In this document: piece by piece, positions 8,874 through 18,368 of the stretch | Position numbering within the stretch: the first letter of the stretch is position 1 | Layout of the letters: the number at the start of each line of letters is the position of its first letter | NCBI RefSeq assembly: GCF_000374585.1 | Contig: NZ_KB894644.1 | Coordinates: 292,133-356,132, forward strand | Direction of reading: 5' to 3' | DNA length: 64,000 nt | Origin: Phocaeicola barnesiae DSM 18169 = JCM 13652 | GTDB lineage: Bacteria > Bacteroidota > Bacteroidia > Bacteroidales > Bacteroidaceae | The notes under the pieces: model-generated | Databases searched by the model: none | What the model was told of the DNA's origin: nothing | What the model saw: the letters and a program-made list of their open reading frames with translations, nothing else | Translations under genes and position numbers: made by a program

Positions 8874-11513
8874 ATGATAAAGAGATTACTGCTGATTCTT
8901 ATATTGTTTTTGGGATGTGTCAGGCTTTCTGCTCAGATTCAAGGTGTTGTTGTCGATGCTGATTCGGGAGACCCGCTTCCTTATCTGAATGTTTATTACG
9001 AAGGAAAGGGGGTTGGTACAATTACTGATATAGACGGTAACTATTCCATTTCGCCACATCCGGGATGGACAAAACTGACATTTTCGATGGTCGGTTATCG
9101 TACCCAGGTCATTACCGTGTCTTCGAAGACAACCCGACTGGATGTTAAGATGAAGCCGGATTTGGTTTTGGACGAAGTGGTCATCAAGCCTAAGAAGGAA
9201 AAATACTCGCGTAAAAATAATCCGGCGGTAGAATTGATGAAGAAGGTGGTGAACGCCAAGAAAGCGAATAACCTGGAAGAGAACGATTTCTATCATTATG
9301 ACAAGTATCAGAAAATCACCTTTTCACTAAATAACATTACCCAGGATTCTCTGAAGGAATCAAGTCTTTTCAAGAAATATCCGTTCTTCCGCGACCAGGT
9401 GGAAGTGTGCGAAGTGACGGGAAAGAATATCCTGCCTATATCGGTAGATGAAACCGTATCGGAAAAGATTTACCGCAAGGACCCGCGTAGTGAAAAGACC
9501 ATTATCAAGGGGTTGAATTCATCCGGGGTGAATGAACTGTTCAATACGGGAGACATGCTTTCTACCGTGTTGAAGGATGTGTTTCAGGACATCAATATCT
9601 ATCAGGACCGTTTTCGGTTCCTGCAATATCCTTTTGACAGTCCAGTGTCGAATGCCGGTATCGGATTTTATCGGTACTACATCATGGATACGCTGATGGT
9701 GGAGCGCGACAAGTGCTTCCATTTGACTTTTGTGCCGAACAATTCACAGGACTTTGGCTTTACCGGTCATCTATACATATTGGCCGATTCTACCTATAGA
9801 GTGAAGAAATGTGTCATGAATCTGCCGAAGAAGAGCGATATTAACTTCGTCGACCACATGATTATCAATCAGGTGTTTACCGAACTTCCTACGGGCGAAT
9901 GGGTGTTGTCGGAAGATGACATGCTCTGCGAACTTTCCTACCTGAAGAAACTGCTCGGTTCTTTCCAGGTAAGACGTACCACACGTTATTCCGATTTTGG
10001 CTTTGATGAAGTACCGGAACGTATCTTCAAACGGAAGGGTGACGAGATAAAGGACATCAATGCCATGATGCGTGACGATAAGTTCTGGGAGGAATACCGC
10101 CCTACGCAACTGACCAAATCGGAAAGCGAGATGGACCAGTTCGTAGACAACTTGTCGAAAATCAAAGGGTTCAAGTACATTATCTTCGTAGCGAAGGCAT
10201 TTATCGAGAACTTTGTTGAAACCGGTTCGAAGGACCATCCCAGCAAAGTCGATATCGGACCTATCAATACCATGATATCCAGTAACTATATCGATGGCTT
10301 GCGTTTGCGTGCATCGGCTCAGACGACTGCCAATCTGAATCCTCACCTGTTCCTGCGGGGCTATTATGCATACGGATTCAAGGATGAGAAGTCGAAATAC
10401 AAGGGCGAGGTGGAATATTCGTTTGTGAAGAAGGAATACCTTCCACGGGAATATCCTATCAATTCATTGACTTTCTCTTATTCATACGATAACATGTTGC
10501 CCAGCGATAAATTCATGGGTACGGACAAGGATAATGTCTTTACTTCGTTCAAGGTTTGTACCGTAGACCAGTATAACTATGAACGGACAGCAAGTGTCAA
10601 GTACGAGTTGGAACAGACAAACGGTCTGAAGACTACGTTCATGATAAAACATTCCAACTACGAGCCTTGTGGCAAATTGTTCTATCGGACCATGGAAGGG
10701 GAAGCTCAGCTTCAGCAGGATATACAGCAGGGCAGCCTTTCCGGTACCGAATGGATAGCTTCGCCTTATAATGTACACGACTTTTCGGTAGCCGAAGCTA
10801 CGGTTGCTCTCCGCTATGCTCCCGGTGAAACATTTGTCAATACCAAGCAGCGCCGTTTGCCGGTCAATCTGGATGCTCCGGTATTTACTCTTCAGCATAC
10901 ATTGGGGCTGAAAGGTGTTCTGGGCTCTGACTATACTTATAATATGACGGAAGTGGGGCTGTACAAACGTTTCTGGATGAGTTCGTGGGGAAATATCGAT
11001 GCCCATCTGAAAGGCGGAATCCAGTGGAATAAGGTGCCGTTCCCCTTGCTTATCATGCCGGCGGCAAACCTGTCTTACATCATTCAGGAGGAGACTTTCA
11101 GCCTGATCAATAACATGGAGTTCCTGAATGACCGGTATGCATCGCTGGATGTGTCGTGGAATATGCAGGGAAAGCTGTTCAACCGTATCCCTTTGCTGAA
11201 GAAGCTGAAATGGAGGGAGTTCATCGGAGTGAAGTGCCTGTGGGGGCAGTTGACGGACAAGAACAATCCGTTCCTGGCTCAGAACGCGAACGATCCGGAC
11301 CTGATGTTGTTCCCCGGACATTATGATGCTGCCGGAGTCTATCATACGTCCAGTTACGTCATGGACCCGAAGAAGCCTTACGTTGAAATCAGTGCGGGTA
11401 TACACAATATATTCAAGTTGTTGCATGTAGAGTACGTTCGTCGGTTGAATTACAACGAACTTCCTACCGCCAACAAATGGGGTATCCGTTTCATGATTCG
11501 TACGGTATTCTAA
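8874..11513 (+). CDS. DUF5686 / carboxypeptidase-regulatory-like outer-membrane protein
   Basis: This 879-residue protein has an N-terminal signal peptide (MIKRLLLILILFLGCVRLSA). Residues about 21-100 form a CarboxypepD_reg-like beta-sandwich (GVVVDADSGDPLPYLNVY). The long remaining part is of the DUF5686 type, rich in alternating beta strands and ending in an aromatic residue (IRFMIRTVF), as outer-membrane barrels do. Such proteins are common and abundant in Bacteroidetes; the function is not established. The CarboxypepD domain also occurs at the N-terminus of SusC-like transporters, but no TonB plug was recognised. It appears to be a single-gene unit. Confidence 0.85.
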   Translation: MIKRLLLILILFLGCVRLSAQIQGVVVDADSGDPLPYLNVYYEGKGVGTITDIDGNYSISPHPGWTKLTFSMVGYRTQVITVSSKTTRLDVKMKPDLVLDEVVIKPKKEKYSRKNNPAVELMKKVVNAKKANNLEENDFYHYDKYQKITFSLNNITQDSLKESSLFKKYPFFRDQVEVCEVTGKNILPISVDETVSEKIYRKDPRSEKTIIKGLNSSGVNELFNTGDMLSTVLKDVFQDINIYQDRFRFLQYPFDSPVSNAGIGFYRYYIMDTLMVERDKCFHLTFVPNNSQDFGFTGHLYILADSTYRVKKCVMNLPKKSDINFVDHMIINQVFTELPTGEWVLSEDDMLCELSYLKKLLGSFQVRRTTRYSDFGFDEVPERIFKRKGDEIKDINAMMRDDKFWEEYRPTQLTKSESEMDQFVDNLSKIKGFKYIIFVAKAFIENFVETGSKDHPSKVDIGPINTMISSNYIDGLRLRASAQTTANLNPHLFLRGYYAYGFKDEKSKYKGEVEYSFVKKEYLPREYPINSLTFSYSYDNMLPSDKFMGTDKDNVFTSFKVCTVDQYNYERTASVKYELEQTNGLKTTFMIKHSNYEPCGKLFYRTMEGEAQLQQDIQQGSLSGTEWIASPYNVHDFSVAEATVALRYAPGETFVNTKQRRLPVNLDAPVFTLQHTLGLKGVLGSDYTYNMTEVGLYKRFWMSSWGNIDAHLKGGIQWNKVPFPLLIMPAANLSYIIQEETFSLINNMEFLNDRYASLDVSWNMQGKLFNRIPLLKKLKWREFIGVKCLWGQLTDKNNPFLAQNANDPDLMLFPGHYDAAGVYHTSSYVMDPKKPYVEISAGIHNIFKLLHVEYVRRLNYNELPTANKWGIRFMIRTVF

Positions 11514-11557
11514 CAGACTTTTTCTGCCAAATTTACTTGTTCCTACTAAAGTTTTTG

Positions 11558-11565
11558 TACTTTTG
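11558..11565 (+). promoter_or_regulatory. -7 promoter box upstream of the sigma-54 activator/lptE/secG block
   Basis: The sequence TACTTTTG matches TAnnTTTG and lies 25 bases before the activator start codon. It probably drives the whole run of closely spaced genes up to secG. Confidence 0.65.
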
Positions 11566-11590
11566 TCATGGTATAACAGAAATGTAGATT

Positions 11591-12883
11591 ATGGTAAAAT
11601 CAGAAATACAGAATGTCAAGTTGCGGTTCGGTATCATCGGTAATACCGATGGATTGAACCGTGCCATTGATATAGCCATGCAGGTGGCTCCTACCGACCT
11701 TTCAGTACTGGTAACCGGTGAGAGCGGTGTCGGTAAAGAGAGTTTTCCACAGATTATCCATCAGTTCAGCCGGCGGAAACACGGCCCTTACATAGCCGTG
11801 AACTGCGGTGCTATTCCGGAGGGGACCATTGATTCTGAATTGTTCGGCCATGAGAAAGGTGCGTTTACAGGTGCTATCAGTGACCGTAACGGCTACTTTG
11901 CCGAGGCCAATGGCGGGACGATTTTCCTGGATGAGGTAGGTGAACTGCCTTTGTCAACCCAGGCCCGTCTGTTGCGTGTGCTGGAATCAGGCGAATACAT
12001 CAAGGTCGGTTCTTCGAAGGTCCAGAAGACCGATGTTCGCATCGTAGCGGCTACCAATGTCGATTTTACGGAAGCCATTGCGAACGGACGCTTCCGCGAA
12101 GACCTGTATTACCGGTTGAACACTGTTCCCATCAAGGTACCGCCTTTGCGCGAACGTCCCAATGACATAGCCTTGTTGTTCCGGAAGTTTGCGTCTGATT
12201 TTGCCGAGAAGTATCGCATGCCGGCCATACAGCTCACCGAAGATGCCAAGCAGGTACTGACCGCCTATAGCTGGCCGGGAAATATCCGTCAGCTGAAGAA
12301 CATTACCGAGCAGATTTCCATTATCGAAACAAACCGTGACATTACTGCGGATATCCTCCGGAACTATCTCCCGGCACAAACAGAATCACGCCTGCCGGCA
12401 TTGTTCGGAGTAAAACCCCAGGGAAATGGAAAAGGGTTCGAGAGTGAACGCGAGATCCTGTATCAGGTGTTGTTCGATATGCGCCGTGACGTCACGGAGC
12501 TGAAGAAGCTGGTGCACGACATCATGGCCGAACGGGGCAGTTCCGTCCCTGTAGGTGGAAGACCTTCCGATACAGACCTTCATTATATCCCGAATACGTC
12601 GGTCAGTCTGGTAAGCGATACGCAATCCGTGGTTATGCATACGGTCAGCAATGTGACGCCGGTGGCCAATGTAAATCCGGTGAAGATTTCATCGGGAGAT
12701 GTGTCCGAAGTCCAGGATACGGAAGAATACATCGAAGAGAATCTCTCGCTGGATGATGTAGAGAAGGAGATGATCCGTAAGGCCTTGGAACGTCATCACG
12801 GCAAACGTAAGAACGCAGCAAACGATTTAAAAATTTCAGAACGTACCCTTTATCGGAAAATAAAAGAATATGGGCTTGATTAA
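11591..12883 (+). CDS. Sigma-54-interacting AAA+ transcriptional activator, Fis-type HTH
   Basis: This 430-residue enhancer-binding protein has no N-terminal receiver or sensor domain. Its AAA+ core starts near residue 20 with Walker A GESGVGKE, the sigma-54 contact loop GAFTGA (about residue 96) and Walker B GGTIFLDEVGEL, followed by the arginine-finger region. A variable linker leads to a C-terminal Fis-like helix-turn-helix (about 385-430). The absence of a receiver domain suggests control by another protein or by abundance. It overlaps lptE by 14 bases, a gene order conserved in Bacteroides. Targets cannot be told from here. Confidence 0.92.
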   Translation: MVKSEIQNVKLRFGIIGNTDGLNRAIDIAMQVAPTDLSVLVTGESGVGKESFPQIIHQFSRRKHGPYIAVNCGAIPEGTIDSELFGHEKGAFTGAISDRNGYFAEANGGTIFLDEVGELPLSTQARLLRVLESGEYIKVGSSKVQKTDVRIVAATNVDFTEAIANGRFREDLYYRLNTVPIKVPPLRERPNDIALLFRKFASDFAEKYRMPAIQLTEDAKQVLTAYSWPGNIRQLKNITEQISIIETNRDITADILRNYLPAQTESRLPALFGVKPQGNGKGFESEREILYQVLFDMRRDVTELKKLVHDIMAERGSSVPVGGRPSDTDLHYIPNTSVSLVSDTQSVVMHTVSNVTPVANVNPVKISSGDVSEVQDTEEYIEENLSLDDVEKEMIRKALERHHGKRKNAANDLKISERTLYRKIKEYGLD

Positions 12884-13400
12884 AAAATATTTAGGTATGA
12901 CTTTTGCGGTGGTATCGGTATCGCTGTGCGTACTGACCGCCTGTTCCATTTCGTATAAGTTCAACGGTTCTTCCATCAACTATGACAAGGTGAAGACGAT
13001 TTCCTTCGAGAACTTCCCGAACCGTTCGCAGGCCTTCGTGTGGGGACCTATGGAATCGATGTTCAATACGGCTTTGCAGGATATTTTCATGCAGCAGACC
13101 CGTTTGCAGCAGGTGAAGCGTGACGGTGACTTGCAGCTTTCCGGTGAGATCACGAATTACGACGCATACAATAAAGGGGTAGGTTCCGACGGTTACTCTA
13201 CGATGGCCGAACTGAAGATGACGGTAAATGTACGGTTCGTCAATAATTCCAACCATGCGGAAGATTTTGAGCAGCAGTTCTCTGCCAGCCGTGAATACAA
13301 TGCCACTCAGCAGTTGTCTTCCGTACAGGAAGATTTGGTGAACCAGATGATTGATGAAATTGTCGATCAGATTTTTAATGCGACGGTAGCAAACTGGTAA
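12870..13400 (+). CDS. lptE: LptE-like LPS-assembly lipoprotein
   Basis: This 176-residue protein has a lipoprotein signal peptide with lipobox LTAC (Cys about residue 25), so it should be anchored in the outer membrane. The body matches the Bacteroidetes LptE family (FNGSSINYDKVKTISFENF and a C-terminal helix with DEIVDQIFN). LptE plugs the LptD barrel during lipopolysaccharide insertion. An alternative start at 12897 would give a shorter signal peptide; the longer start gives the usual n-region. It overlaps the preceding activator gene. Confidence 0.82.
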   Translation: MGLIKKYLGMTFAVVSVSLCVLTACSISYKFNGSSINYDKVKTISFENFPNRSQAFVWGPMESMFNTALQDIFMQQTRLQQVKRDGDLQLSGEITNYDAYNKGVGSDGYSTMAELKMTVNVRFVNNSNHAEDFEQQFSASREYNATQQLSSVQEDLVNQMIDEIVDQIFNATVANW

Positions 13401-13407
13401 GGGTATT

Positions 13408-14241
13408 ATGATACAGCAACGGATAAGTGAATGGATTCAACATCCCGAATCTCTGGGAGAAGAAAGCCTGCAGGAGCTGCGTGCCTTATTGGAACGATAT
13501 CCGTATTTCCAGACAGCCTGGGTCCTGTATCTGAAAAACCTGTATTTGCTGAAGGATGAGGCTTTCCGTGAGGAGTTGCGCCGGGGCGCGCTTTATGTGG
13601 CCGATCTGGGCGTATTGTTCTATTACATAGAAGGAGACCGCTTTGTCATCCAGAAACATGCGGAAGAGCGGCCGGCATCGGATGTCTCTGACCGTACATT
13701 GGATTTGATAGACCGTTTCCTGTCGGAAAGTACTGAGCCTTTGCAGACTCCGAAAGAGATTCCGCTCACGATGGAGGTGAATCTGGACTATACGTCCGTA
13801 CTGATGAACTCGGAAGACGGAACTTCGGCTGATGGGACTGAAACTCCCCAGTTGCGGGGGCAGGAGCTGATAGACAGCTTTATCGCCCGCGACCGTGCCG
13901 GCGATGTATCTGCTGCCCAGCAGGAAATCTCCCGAACCCCGGATGAAGACGCGGAGATACTTCCGGATGCTCCGTCTGGTGAGGGGAAGGAGCCTGCTTC
14001 CGAAGACATGGATACACCGGATGAGGGGGAAGCCACAGAAGTGTCGGAAACGGCCGATGAAGATGAAGACGAAAGCTATTTTACAGAGACTTTGGCTAAA
14101 ATCTACATCAAACAGCAGAGATATGACAAGGCATTGGAAATTATTAAAAAATTAAATTTGAAATATCCAAAAAAAAATATTTACTTTGCAGACCAAATTA
14201 GGTTTTTAGAGAAACTGATTATTAACGCTAAATCAAAATAA
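13408..14241 (+). CDS. TPR-like protein of the lptE-secG block
   Basis: This 277-residue protein has no signal peptide. Its N-terminal 100 residues are helical. A strongly acidic, low-complexity middle follows (about 165-235, many Glu, Asp and Pro). The C-terminus looks like one tetratricopeptide-type repeat (LAKIYIKQQRYDKALEIIKK). It lies between lptE and secG with gaps of 7 and 6 bases, a linkage I recall in other Bacteroides. The C-terminal repeat suggests protein binding, but the partner is unknown. Confidence 0.7.
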   Translation: MIQQRISEWIQHPESLGEESLQELRALLERYPYFQTAWVLYLKNLYLLKDEAFREELRRGALYVADLGVLFYYIEGDRFVIQKHAEERPASDVSDRTLDLIDRFLSESTEPLQTPKEIPLTMEVNLDYTSVLMNSEDGTSADGTETPQLRGQELIDSFIARDRAGDVSAAQQEISRTPDEDAEILPDAPSGEGKEPASEDMDTPDEGEATEVSETADEDEDESYFTETLAKIYIKQQRYDKALEIIKKLNLKYPKKNIYFADQIRFLEKLIINAKSK

Positions 14242-14247
14242 AAGAAA

Positions 14248-14628
14248 ATGTATTTATTATTTGTTGTATTAATTGTGCTTGCAGCAATATTGATGTGTTT
14301 CGTAGTATTGGTGCAGAACTCTAAGGGCGGTGGCCTTTCTTCCAGCTTTGCTTCTTCCAATCAGATTATGGGGGTACGTAAAACAACAGACTTCATCGAA
14401 AAATTGACTTGGGGGCTGGCTATTTTCATGGTGGTTGTCAGTGTGGCTACTTCTTATGTGATTCCGACTGCTGCAACTGAATCATCAGTTATCATGGAAC
14501 AGGCTGTTCAGGAACAGAAGACTAATCCGTTGAATGCTCCGGCAGGCTTTGCTGCACCTAAAACAGATGCTGCTAAAACAGACGCTGCTGCAACGGCTCC
14601 TGCTGCAGGTGATTCTACAGCAAATTAA
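14248..14628 (+). CDS. secG: Preprotein translocase subunit SecG
   Basis: This 126-residue protein has two hydrophobic segments (about residues 2-20 and 52-72) separated by a loop with LVQNSKGGGLSSSF, the hallmark of SecG. SecG assists the SecYE channel in moving proteins across the inner membrane. The C-terminal 45 residues are a low-complexity Ala/Lys/Thr tail, which is common in Bacteroidetes SecG. It is the last gene of its block; a hairpin terminator follows. Confidence 0.93.
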   Translation: MYLLFVVLIVLAAILMCFVVLVQNSKGGGLSSSFASSNQIMGVRKTTDFIEKLTWGLAIFMVVVSVATSYVIPTAATESSVIMEQAVQEQKTNPLNAPAGFAAPKTDAAKTDAAATAPAAGDSTAN

Positions 14629-14657
14629 TATCAGGGAATACTGAAATTCAGATAGAG

Positions 14658-14690
14658 AAGGCTTCCGGCTTTTGCCGGGAGCCTTTTTAC
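14658..14690 (+). terminator. Rho-independent terminator after secG
   Basis: A 12-bp near-perfect stem (14658-14669 with 14674-14685, one mismatch) closes on a short TTTT-type loop and is followed by a T run. Confidence 0.85.
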
Positions 14691-15101
14691 ATATTGCCTC
14701 TTGCCTTGTCTGCCAGCGCTGGGCCGGAAAGTCTGTTCTGGTGGTACGGCTTCCGGAAGCGGCTTTCCGCATCCTTTATCACATATTTTCCAGTACTTTC
14801 CAGCTTCATTTCCTGGCTTGCCTATTTGACTCAGACGGCTCCCTTCGGTGTGTCGACAGGTGTTCTCTTTGTGGGCCATCTCCATGGTCGTCCGGTCCTC
14901 TCTGTATCTATCCTGACGGTCTTGGCGCTGGTTGCAAAATGTCTGGACGTTTGGTTCAGAACATCCGTTTGTTTGGAAGAAAACGTCCGTTCGTTTGATG
15001 TAAAACGAACGGACGTTTTTTCTCCCTCAAACAGAGGTTCCAAAAAAAGAGGGACGTCCCTGGTGGGCGTCCCTCCTGCAAGTTATGGTTGGATGGTTAG
15101 A
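14691..15101. other. Intergenic region between secG and rubrerythrin
   Basis: No gene is supported here. A long plus-strand open frame that runs through it is only the antisense of rubrerythrin and shows no protein family. The region holds two hairpins near its right side (14981-15018 and about 15049-15077) that serve as terminators. The rest has no visible structure. Confidence 0.6.
14981..15018. terminator. Perfect 16-bp hairpin, bidirectional terminator
   Basis: The arms 14981-14996 and 15003-15018 are perfect reverse complements around a 6-base loop, followed by a T run on the plus strand. A second inverted repeat with core GGGACGTCCC lies just to the right (about 15051-15077), next to the end of the minus-strand rubrerythrin gene. 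Confidence 0.85.
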
Positions 15102-15656
15102 TTATTTCTTGAAATATCTGTTGTACAGACCTTCGAAACCTTTACCGTGACGAGCTTCGTCTTTAGCCATTTCGTGAACTGTATCGTGGATAGCATCCAG
15201 GTTCAAAGCTTTAGCACGTGTAGCGATACGTTTCTTGTCTTCGCAAGCACCACATTCAGCGTTCATACGTTTTTCCAGGTTAGTCTTAGTATCCCATACG
15301 CAGTCACCCAGCAATTCAGCGAATTTAGCAGCGTGTTCTGCTTCTTCCCAAGCATAGCGTTTGAAAGCTTCTGCTACTTCTGGATAACCTTCGCGGTCTG
15401 CCTGACGGCTCATAGCCAAGTACATACCAACTTCAGTACATTCGCCCATGAAGTGATTGTTCAAGTCCTTAATCATTTCATCGTCACAGCCTTTAGCTAC
15501 ACCGATAACGTGTTCGTCAACGAACTGCAAGCCACCTTCTGCTGTTTCTTCCATTTCTTTGAACTTAGAAGCAGGAGCTTTACACAACGGACACTTTTCA
15601 GGAGCTGTTTCACCTTCATGAATGTAACCACAAACTGTACAGATAAATTTTTTCAT
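15102..15656 (-). CDS. Rubrerythrin with N-terminal rubredoxin domain
   Basis: This 184-residue protein detoxifies peroxide using a di-iron site and electrons from NADH via a rubredoxin-type iron centre. The rubredoxin domain comes first ([20 protein letters not shown], residues about 6-25), the reverse of the classical order. The ferritin-like part follows, with EAEH (about 107) and DEARHGKGF (about 166) carrying iron ligands. It lies beside a Fur/PerR-type regulator gene on the same strand, consistent with peroxide-responsive control in an anaerobe. Complete length. Confidence 0.93.
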   Translation of the reverse strand: MKKFICTVCGYIHEGETAPEKCPLCKAPASKFKEMEETAEGGLQFVDEHVIGVAKGCDDEMIKDLNNHFMGECTEVGMYLAMSRQADREGYPEVAEAFKRYAWEEAEHAAKFAELLGDCVWDTKTNLEKRMNAECGACEDKKRIATRAKALNLDAIHDTVHEMAKDEARHGKGFEGLYNRYFKK

Positions 15657-15721
15657 AACGTTTAAAAGTTTTTAGTTATTAGTTAATCAGTTATTTTTTT
15701 AGCTTGATAGCTGTCTGTTAA

Positions 15722-16144
15722 TTAATTCCCTGTATTACCGGATTCGGCACAATGGGGACAGATGCCCTTGTAATAGCGGTGGGCTTCTTCAACCGCATAT
15801 CCTTCTTTTTCCAGCAGCTTGATGGCGCTGGTAATCTCTTCCAACTGAATATCGTATATCTTACCGCAAACCTTGCATTGGAAATGGGCATGCATGGTAG
15901 TGTCAGCATCGAAACAGGCATTCCGTTCGTCAATTGTCAACATCTTGGCTGCTCCATGTTCCACAAACAACTTCAGTGTGTTGTATACAGTGGTTTTCGA
16001 GAGGGTAGGAATCTCGGAGCAGAGAGCCATGTAGATTTCGTCGATGCACGGATGGGTTCTATGCTTCAGCAGGTAATCCATGATGGCTATCCGTTGGACG
16101 GACGGCTTGATGCCGTAACTTAACAGGTATTCGTAAACGTTCAT
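15722..16144 (-). CDS. Fur-family (PerR-like) transcriptional repressor
   Basis: This protein of about 140 residues has an N-terminal winged helix (RIAIMDYLLKHRTHPCIDEIY, TLSKTTVYNTLKLFVEHG) and a C-terminal metal domain with HAHFQCKVCGKIYD and a CPHC pair, i.e. two CxxC structural zinc sites. I chose the start at 16144 (MNVYEYLLSYG) because a -7 box at 16188-16195 puts the transcription start downstream of the longer start at 16198, and GAAAGAGAG precedes 16144. It is upstream of rubrerythrin, so PerR-like peroxide sensing is likely, but Fur or Zur activity cannot be excluded. Confidence 0.88.
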   Translation of the reverse strand: MNVYEYLLSYGIKPSVQRIAIMDYLLKHRTHPCIDEIYMALCSEIPTLSKTTVYNTLKLFVEHGAAKMLTIDERNACFDADTTMHAHFQCKVCGKIYDIQLEEITSAIKLLEKEGYAVEEAHRYYKGICPHCAESGNTGN

Positions 16145-16187
16145 ACTCTCTTTCAATTCTGTAATTGTTTCAATTTTATTTCGAAGG

Positions 16188-16195
16188 CAAAGGTA
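16188..16195 (-). promoter_or_regulatory. -7 promoter box of the Fur-family gene
   Basis: On the minus strand it reads TACCTTTG, a perfect TAnnTTTG, with a TTTG about 19 bases further upstream as the -33 element. It lies inside the longer open reading frame and so decides the start at 16144. Confidence 0.8.
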
Positions 16196-16265
16196 CAAAC
16201 ATTTTTTGAATAAACAAATATCTTCGTTCCATTTTGTATTTTTTTGCTTTTAGGTGAAGATTGTT

Positions 16266-16273
16266 TATTTTTG
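16266..16273 (+). promoter_or_regulatory. -7 promoter box of nadE
   Basis: TATTTTTG matches TAnnTTTG, 32 bases before the nadE start codon and divergent from the Fur-family promoter. Confidence 0.65.
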
Positions 16274-16305
16274 CAAGGTCAATACCTATTATATAACATT
16301 GTAGT

Positions 16306-18243
16306 ATGAAATTTGGTTTTGTAAAAGTGGCGGCTGCTGTTCCTTCAGTAAAGGTTGCCGATTGTAAGTTTAATGCCCAGCAGACCGAGAATCTGATTGC
16401 TGTGGCAGATGGAAAAGGTGTACAGATTCTGGTCTTTCCGGAGCTGAATCTGACAGGATACTCTTGTGCTGACTTGTTCGGCCAGCAGTTGCTGCTGGAA
16501 CAGGCTGAGTTTGCTTTGATGCAGGTCATGAACAATACCCGTCAGTTGGATATCATTTCCATTGTGGGTATGCCGGTCATGGTGAATGCTACCTTGCTGA
16601 ATTGTGCCGTGGCTTTCCAGAAGGGTAAAATTCTGGGTATTGTACCGAAAACTTATCTCCCTAATTACAAGGAGTTTTACGAGAAACGTTGGTTTGCCCC
16701 GTCTACCGCTTTCCCTGAGAATATGACGGTACGTCTGTGCGGACAGTTGGTGCCTTGCGGAAGGAATCTGCTTTTCGATACGCCCGATACCTGTTTCGGC
16801 ATAGAAATCTGTGAAGATGTATGGGCTACGATTCCTCCCAGCTCTGAATTGGCGCTGAAGGGAGCTGAGATTATTTTCAATCTTTCGGCCGATACGGAGA
16901 ATATCAGCAAGCACCAGTACCTGCGTTCGTTGCTGGCACAGCAGTCCGCCCGTTGTCTGTCGGGCTATGTCTTTGCTTCCTGCGGATTCGGAGAGTCTAC
17001 TACCGATGTGGTCTTTGCCGGAAATGCGTTGATTTACGAAAACGGTACGTTGCTGGCCGCTTCCGAACGTTTCTCTTTCGAAGAGCAGCTGGTGGCTACG
17101 GAAATCGATGTGGAACGTCTGCGGGCCGAGCGTCAGGTGAACACTACGTTTGCGGGAAGCATGCGTAATTACAAGGACCTGCCGGTACATCGGATCGCGA
17201 CGGAACTGGTGACGGGACGCGATTTGACATTGACCCGTCCGGTCGAAGCACACCCGTTTGTCCCTTCAGGGGGTAAGGTGCTGGATGAACGTTGTGAGGA
17301 AATCTTCTCCATTCAAGTGGCCGGACTGGCAAAACGCCTGGTACATACGGGTTGTAAGACCGTTGTGTTAGGAATTTCCGGAGGATTGGACTCTACGCTT
17401 GCGCTGCTGGTATGTGTGAAGACTTTCGACAAGCTGGGACTCCCGAGAAAAGGAATCGTGGGTATTACCATGCCGGGATTCGGTACCACCGACCGTACTT
17501 ACAACAATGCCTTGTCACTGATGGGGTCGTTGCAGGTGACCACCGAGACCATCAGCATCAAGGATGCCTGTATCCAGCATTTCCAGGATATTGACCATGA
17601 CATGTCCAAGCACGATGTGACCTATGAAAACGGACAGGCCCGTGAACGTACCCAGATTCTGATGGATTATGCCAATAAGATTGGAGGCTTGGTTATCGGT
17701 ACGGGAGACCTTTCGGAACTGGCCTTGGGCTGGGCTACTTACAACGGTGACCACATGTCCATGTATGGCGTGAATGCCAGCATCCCGAAAACCTTGGTCC
17801 GTTATCTGGTAAATTGGGTGGCACAGACGGGAGTGGATGCGTTGTCGCGGAATACGTTGCTGGACATTATCGATACGCCTATCAGCCCTGAGCTGATTCC
17901 GGCAGACGAGAACGGCAACATCAAGCAGAAAACCGAGGATTTGGTTGGTCCTTACGAGCTGCATGACTTCTTCCTGTATCACTTCCTGCGTTACGGTTCG
18001 CGTCCGTCAAAGATTTTCTATCTGGCCGAAATAGCCTTTAAGGGTGTTTATGACAGTACGACCATCAAGAAGTGGCTGACCAATTTCTGCCGCCGGTTCT
18101 TCAACCAGCAGTTCAAGCGTTCCTGCTTGCCGGATGGACCGAAGGTGGGTTCCGTTTCCTTGAGTCCCCGTGGTGACTGGCGTATGCCTAGTGATGCCTG
18201 TGCTGCTCTTTGGCTCAAAGAGTGCGAAGATTTGCAAGGATGA
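16306..18243 (+). CDS. nadE: Glutamine-dependent NAD+ synthetase
   Basis: This 645-residue, two-domain enzyme makes NAD from deamido-NAD with glutamine. The N-terminal nitrilase-like glutaminase domain (about 1-290) shows the Glu-Lys-Cys triad in FPELNLTGYSC, VPKTYLPNYKEF and GIEICEDVW. The C-terminal synthetase (about 330-600) has the PP-loop GISGGLDST and the segments GTGDLSELALGW and SIPKTLVRYL. The length is as expected for the long, glutamine-dependent class. It is monocistronic and followed by a hairpin terminator shared with the convergent efflux operon. Confidence 0.97.
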   Translation: MKFGFVKVAAAVPSVKVADCKFNAQQTENLIAVADGKGVQILVFPELNLTGYSCADLFGQQLLLEQAEFALMQVMNNTRQLDIISIVGMPVMVNATLLNCAVAFQKGKILGIVPKTYLPNYKEFYEKRWFAPSTAFPENMTVRLCGQLVPCGRNLLFDTPDTCFGIEICEDVWATIPPSSELALKGAEIIFNLSADTENISKHQYLRSLLAQQSARCLSGYVFASCGFGESTTDVVFAGNALIYENGTLLAASERFSFEEQLVATEIDVERLRAERQVNTTFAGSMRNYKDLPVHRIATELVTGRDLTLTRPVEAHPFVPSGGKVLDERCEEIFSIQVAGLAKRLVHTGCKTVVLGISGGLDSTLALLVCVKTFDKLGLPRKGIVGITMPGFGTTDRTYNNALSLMGSLQVTTETISIKDACIQHFQDIDHDMSKHDVTYENGQARERTQILMDYANKIGGLVIGTGDLSELALGWATYNGDHMSMYGVNASIPKTLVRYLVNWVAQTGVDALSRNTLLDIIDTPISPELIPADENGNIKQKTEDLVGPYELHDFFLYHFLRYGSRPSKIFYLAEIAFKGVYDSTTIKKWLTNFCRRFFNQQFKRSCLPDGPKVGSVSLSPRGDWRMPSDACAALWLKECEDLQG

Positions 18244-18269
18244 GGTTATAATACCATAATACAGTAAAA

Positions 18270-18323
18270 AGAATCCCCTGGTTTCTCTCCATTCTTCTGC
18301 ATGGAGTGAAATCAGGGGATTCT
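18270..18323. terminator. Hairpin terminator between nadE and the efflux operon
   Basis: The arms AGAATCCCCTG (18270-18280) and CAGGGGATTCT (18313-18323) are perfectly complementary and the inner part also pairs. It separates convergent transcription units. Confidence 0.85.
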
Positions 18324-18368
18324 TGTGAGTGGGTATAAGAATACCCGATATGAAACGATTTTGAGGAA

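Noticed and set aside
14694..15665. Long plus-strand open frame of 323 codons
   Set aside because: It is the antisense of rubrerythrin and of a hairpin region; the protein is Phe/Ser/Cys-rich with no family and rubrerythrin is certain.
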